Shown piece by piece: positions 32,663 to 45,033 of a DNA stretch of 64,000 nt; the first letter of the stretch is position 1, and each line of letters begins with the position of its first letter. Source of the DNA: Ovis canadensis (lineage: Eukaryota > Chordata > Mammalia > Artiodactyla > Bovidae). The notes under the pieces are model-generated. The model was given only the letters and a program-made list of their open reading frames with translations, did not search any database and was not told the DNA's origin. The stretch spans positions 39,591,001 through 39,655,000 of the forward strand of contig NC_091262.1 of the NCBI RefSeq assembly GCF_042477335.2. The letters are read 5' to 3'. A program made the position numbers and the translations under genes.

Positions 32663-32874
32663 GAACTCACACAGTATCATTTTTATACTAACCTAGTTGT
32701 ACAAGTTATTACATGACTGCTCAAATTCAAGGAAAGGAAACATAGATATTTTTATTGATAAGAAGAGTGTCAAGAATTGGTAGCCACGTTTTAAAACTGC
32801 CACAGCATGCAACTCACATGCAAGGTCACTTATAGGCACAATCATGTACAATTTAACCAGTGTCACTCTCCTAC

Positions 32875-33069
32875 ACTGATGCTGGGAAAGATTGAAGGCA
32901 GGAGGAGAAGGGGTCAACAGAGGACAAGACGGTTGGATAGCATCACCGATTCAATGTAGATGAATTTGAGCAAGCTCCAGGAGATGGTGAAGGACAGGGA
33001 AGCCTGGTGTGCTGCAGTCCATGGGGTCCCAAAGAGTCGGACATGACTTAGTGACTGAACAACAACAAT
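32875..33069 (+). mobile_element. BovB 3' end
   Basis: Last 195 bp, ending GACTGAACAACAACAA. Confidence 0.9.
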
Positions 33070-34111
33070 ACCCTCCTGCCATCCTTTGGACTTGGAAAGC
33101 AGGGAGGCAGTTCAAATCTTTGAGTGATCCAGGAGGTCCTTCAAAGCCACCTTGCTCACCTCTATAACCATCAAGTTACTAGAGGTCTGAGAATCCTCTG
33201 AAGCAGATTCTCTGAAGACAGAGGTATTCTAAGTGGCCTGAAGCACGACTGCCTGAAGATTTCATTTCATCTCCCTCCTGACCTCGGAGATCTTATTAGG
33301 TCACGAGCCCACCTCCTGCTATGGCAACGACTGACAGAGGTGGAGTTTTGATGGGGAATCTGAGGGGAGAACCCCGAAGCCACCCTGGCTGACAAGTGGC
33401 CAGAGGAACCAAAACTCCGGGACGAGGGGCCCGTGTGTGGGACTTCAGGGAGGGGCTGCTGAGGTCAAGCTCTCTTTTCTCCAAATGCAGACATTGGGAG
33501 GAAACTTGCTGCGCTTTCGGCTGCTTCAGAGGAGGTGGCCCTGGGAAACTCCCAGCCTAGCTCACTCTTCAGGTCCTCTGAGCTTATCATGACAACTTCC
33601 TTTTTCCACGCCTCTGACCAGGGCCAAGAGAGAACAATGGTCTTCAGTGGGAATGCTGTCATAACACAAAAGGGAGGGAGGAATAGAAGTCACCTGGGTG
33701 CCCCCCATCCCGGCATCATCTCCCTGGGTCTGGTGGGGCCAAGCCTTGATCATCAGAAAGCACAATGGAAGATTGTCCACGCTGTGTCAGAAAAAATGAG
33801 TTGCTCAGTAGGGCAGGGCTCCTGGAGGAAGCTTGGTTCCTATCCAGGAGATCAATATCCAGGAAATCCTATGAGCAAAATAAGCAGGTGGGGACTTCCC
33901 CCAGTTCCCCTGTCGAATTTGGAGACAAGGCTGAAAGTGGGCCCTGAAGAGAACAACCAGTTATGAACCAAGGAAGCTGAGAAACAGAGAGGGAAGACGG
34001 CAGGTGTCATAAATGCAGCTTGTGGGGGTGGATTTTTGACTAACATTGTAGAGGCTACAAAGGAGATGGAGGTGAAAAGGGGAGAGGGGAAAGCCAAGGA
34101 GAGGTTAATTT

Positions 34112-34498
34112 TTTTTTCTTGGTCTGGTTTTTGGCTATGCTCACACTGAATATTCATTGGAAGGACTGATGCTGAAGCTGAAGCCCCTATACTTTGGCCA
34201 CCTGATGCAGAGTCGACTCATTGAAAAAAGACCCTGATGCTGGGTAAGATTGAGGGTGAGAGAAGGGAACGACAGAGGATGAGATGGTTGGATGGCATCA
34301 CCGGCTCAATGGAGGTGAGTTTGAGCAAACTCTGGGAGATAGTTGAAGGAAAGGGGAGCTTGGTGTGCTGCATTCCATGGGGTCACAAAGAATTGGACAG
34401 GACTTAGCAACTGAACAACAACCAGGGATCAAACAGTTCACGTCTCCTGTGCAGTGAATGCGCAGAATCTTAACTACTGGACCACCAGGAAAGTCCCA
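34112..34498 (-). mobile_element. CHR SINE split by BovB
   Basis: The reversed CHR tail (TTTTTTCTTGGTC...GGCTATGC, 34112-34146) and head (34422-34498, ending CCACCAGGAAAGTCC) flank a BovB 3' end. Confidence 0.8.
34147..34421 (+). mobile_element. BovB 3' end in CHR
   Basis: Starts GAATATTCATTGGAAGGACT and ends CAACTGAACAACAAC. Confidence 0.9.
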
Positions 34499-35152
34499 GC
34501 AGAGGTTAAAATTGTAGATGGTCGCACATAAGGTAGAATGTCTGAGTGCAACGTGTCCTGATGTGTTGATTTGTGATACATCCCGTTTGCACACCTGTGT
34601 GGACAGACCCATTTTTTCCCTTTACCCTCTCTGAATCTCACTGGAACACCCATTGCTCATTCTGCTCCCCAAACGAAGGGCTTCGTGTTGACTGTGAAGA
34701 GGAGCCCAAAGCCTGGAAGGGTCTTGGTGCTCTGATTCGACCTCCTCTCACCGCAATTCTGCCCCCTAACCTGACTCTGTGATGTGTTCTCTTGTCTCTA
34801 GGAACTTGTTCTTCCAGCTATCTCCAATGGCAGTGGCTTTTCTCTTTCATGCACGTGTCTTCAAACCTCCTCCATCTTCCACGTCCAGTGAAAATAAGCC
34901 TTTCCCACTCACCTGAGCCGGGAGAAATCTCGGCATGTGTTCCCATGAGACCCTGTGCCCGTGCAATCTCCTGGTACATCTTATACTGAAGCCGTGGTGC
35001 TGTCTCGTGCCCTTGGCTGGTGGCTCCCCAAGGAAGAGAGCTGTCTATTTATCTTTGACATGCAAGACACACATCGACTGGATTCTACTATCATCATTGC
35101 CAGTAACACCGAATATTCGACCAATTGCCCGCTTCACAATCAGACTGATCCT

Positions 35153-35312
35153 GGGGCTGAAGCTTTGTTACTATGTCTGTGAAGTTTTACTTGGCAAACC
35201 GAAAGTAAAATTATCTTTTCTTTCCTCAAATGTTACCTTGGGAGAAGTACAAGAGAAAAGCCTATTTGAATAAGACCTTCAAGTGATCTAGGCAGAAGGA
35301 CTTGGATTTTCT
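35153..35312 (+). repeat. Diverged duplication, copy A
   Basis: Begins CTGGGGCTGAAGCTTTGTTA. It aligns without gaps to 35514-35673, with roughly one mismatch in eight. Family unknown; no other copy seen in the window. Confidence 0.88.
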
Positions 35313-35332
35313 TTTTTTTAGAAAAATCAGTT

Positions 35333-35513
35333 GATCAGTTGTGCCAACTCTGCAACAACACGGATTCTAGCCCACCAGGCTCCTCTGTCCATGGAATTCT
35401 CCAGGCAAGATTACTGGAATGATTGCCATTCCCTTCTTCAGGGGATCTTCCTGATCCAGAGATCGAACCCAGGTCTGCTGCATGGCAGGCAGAATCTTTA
35501 CCGTCTGAGCCAT
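35333..35513 (-). mobile_element. Bov-tA SINE between duplicate copies
   Basis: Ends with a clipped head, GAGCCATGAGG, that fuses directly to copy B. Confidence 0.87.
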
Positions 35514-35673
35514 GAGGGGCTGAAGCTATATTACTATGTCTGTGAAGTTTTACTTGGCAAAGCAAAAGTAAAATTATCTTTTCTTTCCCCAAATGTCATT
35601 TCAGGGGAAGTACAAGACAGAAGCCTATTTGAATAGGACCTTCAAGTGATCTCGGTAGAGGGCCTCGGACTTT
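35514..35673 (+). repeat. Diverged duplication, copy B
   Basis: Second copy of the unit. Both copies keep the same open frame (YYVCEVLLGK ... SLFE then stop), but I recognise no protein in it. Confidence 0.88.
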
Positions 35674-36232
35674 CCACTCCCTAAATGGAATGGCCATAAG
35701 ACACAAAGCAAATGCAGGAAATGTGCTTGGTGAGAGCAAGTGAAACTGGGCCCCTTAAGGGCAAGTTTCTGTTGGAAAGGCCAGAACTCAGATTTCCCCA
35801 AAGAGCGAAGCGCAGACAGCCCACAGCCACTCACTAGGTTTATTGCTCAACAAATTTTACAAAGCGCCCACCAAGCACAGGCCCTGCCCTGGAGCTGGGG
35901 ATGGGTATGCAAGGAGTTTGTTTCATTAACACAGGTGTAAGGGGATTTCACATAAAACCACTGGAAAATTCAAATGCAGAATAAGTGCTTTGAGACTCTG
36001 AGATGTGAAAGTTCAGCCTGAAGGAGAAAGTAAGCACTTCCCAGAGAAGACTGGGATGTGGCCATACTTCCTGCTTTGGGAAGGAAGTTGGTAAAAGTGA
36101 ATGAAGTCCATGTGCAGAAAGGAGGGGGGCTGCCAGATGGTGAGAGGGTCCCCGTGGCCTTCCAACCCTTTGTTCCAGTTGTTCCATCCCTGTTCAGGTA
36201 TCTGAGACATCTCAGGGTGCTTCCTCTAAATT

Positions 36233-36543
36233 CTTTTTTTGTTTTAATATTATTGGCTGCTCTGGGTCTTTGTTGCTACATGCAGGCTTTCTCTAGTAGC
36301 AGCAAGAGGGGGCTACTCTCTAGTTGGGTGGGGTATGTGGGCTTCTCAATGCGGTGGCTTCTCTTGTTGTGGAGCACGGACTATAGAACATGCAGGCTTT
36401 AGTGGCTGAGGTACGTGGGCTCAGTAGTTGTAGCTCACAGGCTTAGCCCCAAGGCATGTGGGATGTTCCTGGACCAGGGATTAACCTGGTGTCCCCTGTG
36501 TTGCAAGGTGGATTCTTAACCATTGGACCATGAGGGAAGCCCA
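36233..36543 (-). mobile_element. CHR-type SINE, long form
   Basis: About 310 bp with the long CHR body, ending TGGACCATGAGGGAAGCCC. Confidence 0.88.
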
Positions 36544-36821
36544 ATAAATTCTTCTTCTTGTCAAAGTTAGAGTTGTTTCATGGAAGGGCTTCAGACAAAT
36601 GTATTTCCCCAACACAGTGCCAGCAGAAGAGTAGGCTTTGTCTCTGTTAAGAACATTCCTGAAAAAATGGTCCAGATTAAAGTGTCCTAAGAAACACAGT
36701 TCATCATCGAGGGAGATGAACAGTGGCTGCCATGAGCTGGATGCATTGTGAGTGTCAGGTCCGGTGCTTCTCCCTTTCCAGTGTGGAACGGTGGTCTCAT
36801 GACCTCCATTGTTGTTATTAT

Positions 36822-36988
36822 TATTATTTTTTTGGTTGCATCGGGTCTTGATTGCTACGTGCGGGATCTTCTATCCTTATTGCAGCGGCATACGGTCAGC
36901 CTTGAGTTGTGGCATGCGGGATCTGGATTGCCCTAACCAGGGACGGAACCCAGGCCCCCTGCATTGGGAGCACAGGGTCTTAGCCTCT
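36822..36988 (-). mobile_element. CHR-type SINE
   Basis: TTATT-rich start. The box B region is intact, but the terminal head bases are lost. Confidence 0.83.
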
Positions 36989-37542
36989 CCCCTGCCTTTC
37001 AGGATACCTCCCAGTGGGCAGTGAGGGAGAAGACTTACTCCAGAAAAAGCCTGTGTTCCTTCATACCCAAAGGTTTCTGGGATGCTCTTTTGCTCCGCTG
37101 CACCAGGAAGCAGGAAGATGCTCTCTTGCTTGGGGGGGAACCCCCTGCACCCTGGCCTTAGTCAGAAGTCATTGTGGCATCAGCCATGAGCAGATCTCTC
37201 AAAGGAGAACAGATTCCCTCCCCCAACAAAGCCACTGACTCTGTGGGTTTTCTTCTTCAAGGTAAGGCTATAATTAGTCCTTGGAGGCCCAAGGCTCTTG
37301 GAGTTCAGAGAACAGGGACCCATTAGTAAAGCCCCACCCCCACCTTCTAGCAGAGACACAGCCCAGATGAGAGAATGGCCCTGGGGCCAGGAAAGATGTT
37401 CTCAGATCTGGGTGCTAGTCCTGGCTCTGCCACTCACTTAAACCCCCTTACCTTCCAGAAGCTTCTATGGCTTTTAGTGGACACAGGGGAGGAAGGGGTG
37501 GGCAGGATGAATTGGGAGATTAGCACTGACATATATACACAC

Positions 37543-37738
37543 TGTGTGCTCAGTCGTGTCTGACTCTTTGTGACCCCGTGAACCCCTCTGTCCATGGGAT
37601 TCTCTAGGCAAGAATACTGGAGTGGGCAGCCATTCCCTTCTGCAGGGGATCTTCTTGACTCAGGGATCAAACCCAAGTCTCCTGTGTCTCCTGCATTGGC
37701 AGGTGGATTCTTTACCACTAGCGCCACCTGGGAAGCGC
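37543..37738 (-). mobile_element. Bov-tA SINE
   Basis: Reversed head CGCCACCTGGGAAGC at the right end. Confidence 0.9.
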
Positions 37739-38027
37739 CTAGAATGATTACACCTACCGTTATAGATGTGGGGATCAAACTCCATAACCAAATTCCATAA
37801 CCAGCAGCTCCATGTCAGTGTGAGCTGCTTCTTTGTGCTCTAAGGACTCTGGGATTTGAGTGCCCCTAACATTTTCCCTCCTTCACAGTAGATTTTGCTG
37901 CAGGGGTCAGTGGCCTTTCATTGCCTGGAACCAGAAGAGTCCATGACACTGGGAGTGCCCAGGCCTGGTTTCTTGGCCCATGTTCCTTATTGGGCCTCAG
38001 TTTTTGCACCTGAAACCTAAGAAAGGC

Positions 38028-38225
38028 TTCCCTGGTGGCTCAGTGGTAAAGAACCACCTGCTAAGGCAGGAGACATGGATTCGATCCCTGGGTCAGGAAG
38101 ATCCCCTGGAGAAGGAAATGGCAGCCAGTATTCTTGCCTGGAGAATCTCCATGGACAGAGGAGGCTGGTGGGCTATAGTCCATGTGGTCGCAAAGAACAG
38201 GACACAACTGAAAGACTAAACAACG
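38028..38225 (+). mobile_element. Bov-tA SINE
   Basis: ACCTAAGAA lies on both sides (about 38015 and 38226). Confidence 0.91.
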
Positions 38226-38357
38226 ACCTAAGAATGTTGGACCAGAACATTTTCAGATTTCCTTCTACCTCCACAAATTATTCAATCCTTATCTCAAATC
38301 CTTATAAGGCCTTATTAGCCTCCTAAAATAAGTCAAGTAGTGGCTACTCTAACAAAA

Positions 38358-38368
38358 AAGATGGCGGC
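38358..38368 (+). promoter_or_regulatory. YY1-type motif
   Basis: AAGATGGCGGC, the full YY1 consensus, in repeat-free sequence. Motif match only. Confidence 0.35.
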
Positions 38369-38498
38369 AGGGAGAAGTCGGGAGAGGAATGAAACAAGCT
38401 AGGCAAAAGGCTGGAAATATGTGAAGCTGGTTGAGGAGCACTTGGGAGTTCTCTATTCTCTTTACCTTGTGTATGTTATTAATACCATTTTTCTATGC

Positions 38499-38838
38499 TA
38501 GGGTTTCTCATGTGGCTCAGTGGTGAAGCATTTGCCTACCAATGCAGGAGACATGGGTTCGATCCCTGATCCAGGAAGATCCCACATGCCTTGGAAGAAC
38601 TAAACCCATGCACGACAAATATTGAGCCTGTCCTCCAGAGCCTGGGAGCCGAAACCGCTGAGCTCATGTGCTGCAACTACTGAAGCCTGTGCGCCTAGTG
38701 CCTGTGCACTGCAACAAGAGAAGTCACCAAGACAAGAAGCCTATGTATCATGGCCAGAGAGTGGCCCCTCTCACTCAAACTAGAGGAAGCTCGCATGCAG
38801 CAGTGAAGACCCAGCACAGAAATAAATACAAATTTTTA
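38499..38838 (+). mobile_element. CHR-type SINE, long form
   Basis: Flanked by TTCTATGCT duplications. Contains the full long body to the CCCAGCACAGAAATAAATAC end. Confidence 0.9.
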
Positions 38839-39417
38839 AAAATTCTATGCTGAAAAACGTTTTTTTGTCCCTTTTTTTTTTTAATGAAAGTTCCATTGAA
38901 TATGAGTATCTCTATGATCTTTATTTTCTGGCACCCTCGAGAAGTAAGCATCCTAATAACAGGTACCTTCCAAAGGAAAGCCCCTCTCTTTGTCGCCCTT
39001 GGCATCCGCATCTCCATCCCTGGGACAGATAACTTCAGCTGCTATGCTGCTCCAGTGTTAGAAAAGCTTCGGGACTTTCCAGAATCTTCAATTCCCACTT
39101 CCCATTTCTCTAGAGATGAACTATCACGTTTCTAAAGAGAAAAGTCACAAGCAAGGGCAAACTCAAATCCAGGGTCAGCCAAGTTAGGGGCTTTAAGGAA
39201 GCCTCCCAGGGGAGCTGCTCACTGGCGAACTGGTTGCAGTTTAGGGTGACCTGCTCAGCTCTTCCCTCAGCCTGAGAGGACTTGAGGTCACTCCCCATTG
39301 CCAACCTGGCTGGGCTGGCAAACCCAAGGGCACTGCTGCTCTCCCCAGGCCTAGGAAAGGGCTCCCAGGGAGATGCCTGAACCTCTTCCCTCGGGAAAAA
39401 AGGGTTTTCAGGATTGC

Positions 39418-39622
39418 TGTTGATTAGTCGCTAAGTCATGTCCAATTCTTTGCAACCCCTTGGACTGTAGCCCACTGGGCTCTTCTGTCCCTGCGATTTC
39501 CCAGGCAAGAATACTGGAGTGGGTTTTCATTTCCTCCTCTAGGGGATATTCCCGACCCAGGGATTGAACCTGCGTCTCATACATTGGCAGAAGGGTTCTT
39601 TACCACTGAGCCACCTGCTGGC
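39418..39622 (-). mobile_element. Bov-tA SINE
   Basis: Full body with reversed head GAGCCACCTGCTGGC. Confidence 0.9.
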
Positions 39623-39644
39623 AGGATTACTGAAACTGAAACAG

Positions 39645-39720
39645 AACCCCAGGACCTGATCCCATGGGCTACAACTTAGACCTGATGCAGTCAAATAAAT
39701 ATTTAAAAAAGGAAAAAAAC
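39645..39720 (+). mobile_element. CHR-type SINE, 3' remnant
   Basis: GCAGTCAAATAAATATTT-type end only. Confidence 0.6.
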
Positions 39721-39806
39721 AGAACCCTGAACAGAAGGAGGGCAACCCCAGCCCACCCACCCTCTCTTGCTCTGTGCTCTCCCTGCCCAGCAAGCCAGGG
39801 TTTTAA

Positions 39807-39820
39807 GGGCCACCTACTGG
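39807..39820 (-). promoter_or_regulatory. CTCF-like motif
   Basis: CCAGTAGGTGGCCC on the minus strand matches the 14-bp CTCF core CCASYAGRKGGCRS at 13 positions. It lies in repeat-poor sequence (39721-40268). Occupancy is inferred, not shown. Confidence 0.45.
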
Positions 39821-40276
39821 CTCCTGTCCACAACAGGTGAGTTTGCATATACCTTGAGGAGTTGTGCACCTCTGCACAGCCCAAAAGGGCGGGCTTTCCA
39901 ACCACGGGATTGCAGGCAGGCTGCAGATGGTGCCTGCAGCCAAACAAGCCTCCGGGGTTGCTGGCAGCATAAGTATCAGTTCAGATTTTACCAGATTTTC
40001 CCCTTTGTGTGTTTAATGCAAAGAAATAGCCACGAACCTAGACCTGAATAACTTAGGTTTTTATCTGGCCCAGGAAGAGGACACTGGTGCCAGAGGAGGA
40101 TTATGAGGAGAGGGAGGGGAAAAGAGTGCTGTGTTTAGTTAATATCATTTCATGGAATATTTACCAAATATCCACTATGTACCTGGTTCTGAGCTGCATG
40201 GTGAAGTTAGAGAAAGGTCAGACAAGCCCTGCCCTCAAGGAGTTCCCAGATTAGAATAAGTAGCAACAAGACAGAT

Positions 40277-40490
40277 GATGTTCTTGTTGAGTGGCTAAGT
40301 CGTGTCTGACTCTTTATGACCCCATGGACTGTAGCCCGCCAGGCTCCTCTGTCCATGGGATTTCCCAGGCAAGAATACTGGAGTGTATTGCCGTTTCCTT
40401 CTCCTGGGGATCTTTCTGGTCCAGGGATCAAACCCACTGTCTCCTGTTTAGCAGGCAGATTCTTTACCAATGAGCCACCTGGGGAGCCCG
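40277..40490 (-). mobile_element. Bov-tA SINE
   Basis: Exact 8-bp duplication AGACAGAT at 40269-40276 and 40491-40498. Confidence 0.93.
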
Positions 40491-40525
40491 AGACAGATAT
40501 AGAAACTATTAAAAAAGAAAATAGA

Positions 40526-40632
40526 TGGAGAAGGAAATGGCAACCCACTCCTGTATTCTTGCTTGGAAAAATCCATGGACAGAGGAGCCTGGAGGGTTGC
40601 AGTCTATAGGGTTACATAACTGAGCATGCGTG
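40526..40632 (+). mobile_element. BovA monomer
   Basis: BovA body without a tRNA head, directly before the Bov-A2 target site. Confidence 0.85.
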
Positions 40633-40644
40633 CACGAGGGCGGA

Positions 40645-40917
40645 AAAGGCAAAGGCACCCCACTCCAGTACTCTTGCCTGGAAAATCTGATGGACGAAGA
40701 AGCCTGGTGGGCTGCAGTCCATGGGGTCGCTAAGAGTCTGACACAACTGAGCAACTTCCTTTTCACTTTTTGCTTTCATGCATTGGAGAAGGAAATGGCA
40801 ACCCACTCCAGTGTTCTTGCCTGGAGAATCCCAGGGATGGGGGAGCCTGGTGGGCTGCTGTCTATGGGGTTGCACAGAGTCAGACATGACTGAAGCAACT
40901 TAGCAGCAGCAGCAGCA
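40645..40917 (+). mobile_element. Bov-A2 SINE (dimer)
   Basis: Two BovA units and a CAG-repeat tail (40902-40918). Flanks GTGCACGAGGGCGG (about 40631) and GTGCATGAGGGTGG (about 40918) form the target duplication. Confidence 0.93.
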
Positions 40918-41499
40918 GTGCATGAGGGTGGAGGGAAATAGGTTGGTAGCAATAAACTGGTAGAACTAAAGAAAAGAAAAGAAAATAGAAAGCGTCAAGG
41001 AGGCATAGATGGTGATACAAAAATGCTTAAAAGGAAAATGAATATTTTTTGAACATCTAGCGTGTGCCAGAAAGGATGCCAGAAATCTTGAAAACTTCAT
41101 TTCATTCAAAGCTCATAGACGTATCAACTCTATTACACCTGGACGGAATCTGACCCCTAGAACCTGACCAGTCACACAGCTAGAAGCAGCAGAACCAGGA
41201 GTGAAACCGGCATGGTCTGAATCCAAAATACATAGTTAAAATGCTGCTTGTAAGTTTTTCTTACATTCACATACACACATAAATGAAGAGATGCAAACGT
41301 TTGTTAGCTCTATACATCATGACAAACACGTGAAGTGTCAGTTTTGTTCCGGACCATCAGGGCTCCTTTGTTGCTGAACTAGGCAAGCTCCTAGACCAGA
41401 ACCTACCTCCACTGGCCTCCGTAGATCGCCACCTTGTGTTTCCATGTGGGACTGCAGTGGAGGAACAGAAGCCTTTGTCTAGGTTTAATATCCAGAGAG

Positions 41500-41555
41500 G
41501 GGGTTCCCTGGTGACTCAGATGGTAAAGAATCTGCTTGCCAATGCAGGAGTTAAA
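41500..41555 (+). mobile_element. Bov-tA head fragment
   Basis: Only the tRNA-like head up to GCAATGCAGGAG-type sequence, fused directly to BovB. Confidence 0.8.
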
Positions 41556-41843
41556 CCAGTCAACCCTAAAGGAAATCAACCTTGAATATTCACTGGAAGG
41601 ACTGACCCTGAATCTGAAGCTCCAGTACTTTGGCAACTCTTTGGAGAAGACCCTGATGCTGGGAAAGATTGAAGGCAGGAGAAGGGGATGACAGAGGATG
41701 AGATGGTTAGATAGCATCACTGACTCAACGGACATGAGTTTGAGCAAACTCCGGGAGATAGTGAAAGACAAGAAACCCTGGCGTGCTGCAGGCCATGGGG
41801 TTGAAAAGAGTTGGACATGACTGAGCAACTGAACAACACCAAC
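41556..41843 (+). mobile_element. BovB 3' end
   Basis: BovB 3' region ending GACTGAGCAACTGAACAACA. Confidence 0.9.
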
Positions 41844-42555
41844 AATATCGTGTGGAAAGGGCTGCAGTGCCCATTACCAAAGATTTGGCTTCAGTTGGAA
41901 AAATCCAAGCCTCTGGCAAGGGCAATAGCAACCCTTCTTGGGGAAGCACCTGCAAATCTAAGTGGCTATCTCTTTTGTTTACAATAAAGTCCTTTGTATT
42001 TTAAGAAATCCCTTGTCTGTCACAGCTGTTTGGGAGGCACCAGAGATTTGGGAGGGAAGAGGTTGTCCTTTGAGTTGTTCACAGTCTAGAAAGGAGATGG
42101 CCAAGTGCATGAGCATTGTAATCCCATGTGCCAAGTGCTCTGATAGAAGGGAACACAGGGCAGGTTGGAGAGCCTCCCCACGAGATTACCAGGGAACTGG
42201 CACTCTAGCATGTGTAGGAGTTTATCAGGCTGAGAAGGAAGCATGGAGAGATAGGGTGGGAAAGAGAATAGACGTCAAGGGCAAGCTCAGCATCATCCTA
42301 CAAAGGTGCCCTGCAAACGGAGCCTCAAAAACCAAGGGAAGAAAGGGGAGCAGTGGTCAGGAGCCCAGGTCATAGAGTCTTAAGCCATGCTAACAAGAGT
42401 AGTACTTATCTTGTGGATAGTGGGGCTTGAAGTAAGGCACTGACAAGGTCAAATTTGCATTTGAGAAAAAACATTTCAGGAACAGAGGAGACTCTGGATG
42501 GGAGAGGACTGGGAAGGATGAAGGCCGGGTAGGATGTTTTGGGTTTTTTTCTTTT

Positions 42556-42696
42556 CAATATTCATTTTTAATTATTTGGCTGCAACAGGTCTATATGGAG
42601 TCATGTGGGATCTAGTTCCATGCTCAAGGATAAAACCCAGGGGACCTGCATTGGGAGTGTGGAGTCTTAGCCACTGAACCACTAGGGAAGATCTAG
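42556..42696 (-). mobile_element. CHR-type SINE
   Basis: Diverged copy ending CCACTAGGGAAGATC. Confidence 0.83.
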
Positions 42697-42726
42697 GAGT
42701 CTTTCGTGATTTTGTAATGCTTGTGT

Positions 42727-42916
42727 GGTCTTCCTAGGTGGCGCTAATGGTAAAAAACCCGCCCACCAATGTAGGAGACAGAAGAGACACCCTGGAGCAA
42801 GACATGGCAACCCACTCCAGTATTTTTGCCTGGAGAATCCCATGGACAGAGGAGCCTGGCGACCTACAGTCCATAGGGTAGCAAAGAGTCAGATACGACT
42901 GAGCATGCATACACAC
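42727..42916 (+). mobile_element. Bov-tA SINE
   Basis: Exact 11-bp duplication AATGCTTGTGT at 42716-42726 and 42917-42927. Confidence 0.93.
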
Positions 42917-43209
42917 AATGCTTGTGTAGCTAGGAGAGAAATACTTGGGACCCAAATAAAAGCAGAGCTCCTGAGGATGCAGAGGAAAAGATGGGGGAGA
43001 GGCATTTGTGAAGCAGACCAGCAATGACTAGCAACAGGGGGATGAGGAAGCTGGCGGCTCACAGGACGTAAAGGACACACCCTCAGACACCCAAGAAGGA
43101 GGGCGTGTCTGGTGGAGAGGAGGAGAGCTGCCCAGGACATGCTGCAAGGATAGCCAAGGGAGGCAGTCCAAGGGGTCTGCAGCCTAGGAGAGATGTGCTA
43201 GGAGCTGTG

Positions 43210-43450
43210 CATAAGAGAATGCTCATAGCAACTTAGTCATGATAGTGAAAAACGGAAACAACTCAGATATCCCCCAACAGAGAAGAGACAAACAGATTTA
43301 GAACAGTAGTTCTCTTAGGAAGGAGGCTAAGTGGTTTGGAAAGACACTGGGAAGTCTTTCATTTTGCTGTAAGTTTCTGTCTTGATCTGAGTGGTGATTA
43401 CATGGGTTTATACTCTAAAAATTCCTTGAGCTGTATACTTAAGCTCTCAG
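43210..43450 (+). mobile_element. Old L1 fragment
   Basis: L1M-like 3' sequence (GAAAACAACTCAGATATCC-like and GTGGTGATTACATGGGTTTA). Confidence 0.65.
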
Positions 43451-43457
43451 AGGATCA

Positions 43458-43581
43458 TGCATGTTAAGTCACTTTAGTTACATCCAACTCTTTGTGATCC
43501 TGTGGACTGTAGCTGACCAGGCTCCTCTGTCCATGGAATTCTCCAAGCAAGAATACTGGAGTGTTGTCGTGCCCTCCTCCA
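43458..43581 (-). mobile_element. BovA fragment
   Basis: BovA body cut off at CCCTCCTCCAG, where AT-rich simple sequence begins. Confidence 0.85.
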
Positions 43582-43790
43582 GATATATATACATACATGT
43601 ATAAAAATATGTACATTTACATACACATGTGTATATATTATTATGGAGATATACACACATATGAAATATATGCATATTTACAACATGTGTATATAGATGT
43701 ATCAATTATTATTTTATTATATATATTATTCTCTCTCTATACATTATCCTGGATATATATATATATATATATATATAATAAGGAGAGAAA
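43582..43790. repeat. AT-rich simple sequence with (AT)n
   Basis: TATAC/ATATG steps through the stretch, with a pure (AT)n run at about 43753-43777. Confidence 0.9.
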
Positions 43791-43799
43791 GAGTACACA

Positions 43800-44460
43800 G
43801 TAAAAAAAAAAAGTTAGTGAAAGACTTGGATGAGCACTTTGCAATAGAGAATACTAAAGGGTCAATAAATACATATAAAGGTGTTCAATGTCACTAATCA
43901 TCAGAGAAATGCAAATTAAAACCATTTACTCCCACCAGAATGGCTAAAACTTAAAAGACCAACAATACCAAGCATTGGTACAGATACTAAGCAGCCTCTA
44001 CTCCCATAACCTTCTGATGGGAACATAAACTGATACAATCGCTAGTGTGCTGGATTTGTTCCAGTGGATAACATGCACACCCTAAGATCCAAAAATTCCA
44101 CTCTTAAGGTATGTCTCCAGCAGAAATGAAGGTGTGTATAGAACAGCAGAGGTGCTAAAGAATATCAGCAGTAACATTATTCACAATCAGCAAAAATGGA
44201 AATAATCCAAACGCCTGTCACAATAGAATGTATAAATAATCTGTGGTGTATTTATATGAAGGAAATCTATACAACTTCGTAAGTGAACTACCTACAGCTA
44301 TGCACAACAACCTCAGTGAATCTCACGAGGACACAACTGAAGCAGAGAAACAAAACATAAAGGGACATTCTGCATGATTCCATGTATACAGTGCTTGAAA
44401 CAGGCAAAACTAAATGGTGGAATTTAGGGCTGCATTCCTATGTGGTAACAAGAAAAAAAG
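43800..44460 (+). mobile_element. Old L1 ORF2 / 3' fragment
   Basis: Degenerate text such as CAGAGAAATGCAAATTAAAA and CCTTCTGATGGGAACATAAA places it in L1 ORF2. Stops throughout. Confidence 0.8.
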
Positions 44461-45033
44461 AAAATGCAGGGACGTGGTTTACATAAAAGTCAGGATGATG
44501 GAGAGAGAGGACTGTAATTAGAAAAGACTTGGGGGAGGAAAATTGAAGCTGGAGGAGGCGACGCTGGCCGTCTGAGGAGGTTCTATTTCTTGAAGTAGGT
44601 GTTGTTACTTGGATATTTGCTTTATAATAATCCACGAAGCTTTGAATTTATATTTTATGCACTTTTTTTTCCTGTGCGAGTGTTACATTTCATAATATTT
44701 TTAAAGAAGAGACTAAAATTACTGGGGGGAAAATACAGTATAGAGGACTCCACCAAGCAGAGAAGAGAGAAGGGCATCAGAGAGATACAGGCCTTACAGA
44801 GCCCATGCCACGGTGGGCAGGAGGGTTGTCTGATAGTCCCCCAACAAAAAAGGGAGCAATGGGAAATGAAGCCAGCTCAATTTGAGACCAGATTGTGCCA
44901 GACCATGAATACAGCCACTGTGTGAACCTGTGAGGCTGTGCTACACTCAGCCAAGAGGGCAAGGGGTCCACCCTGCATGTGCTGTGTGCTCTTGGAGGAA
45001 GGGAATTCTCTATTTTGCACAAAGTTCCACCTC

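Noticed and set aside
41962..42375. 137-residue plus-strand frame, and AATAAAGTCC near 41985 suggesting an LTR end
   Set aside because: No TATA, no LTR ends and no duplication found; the protein matches nothing I know.
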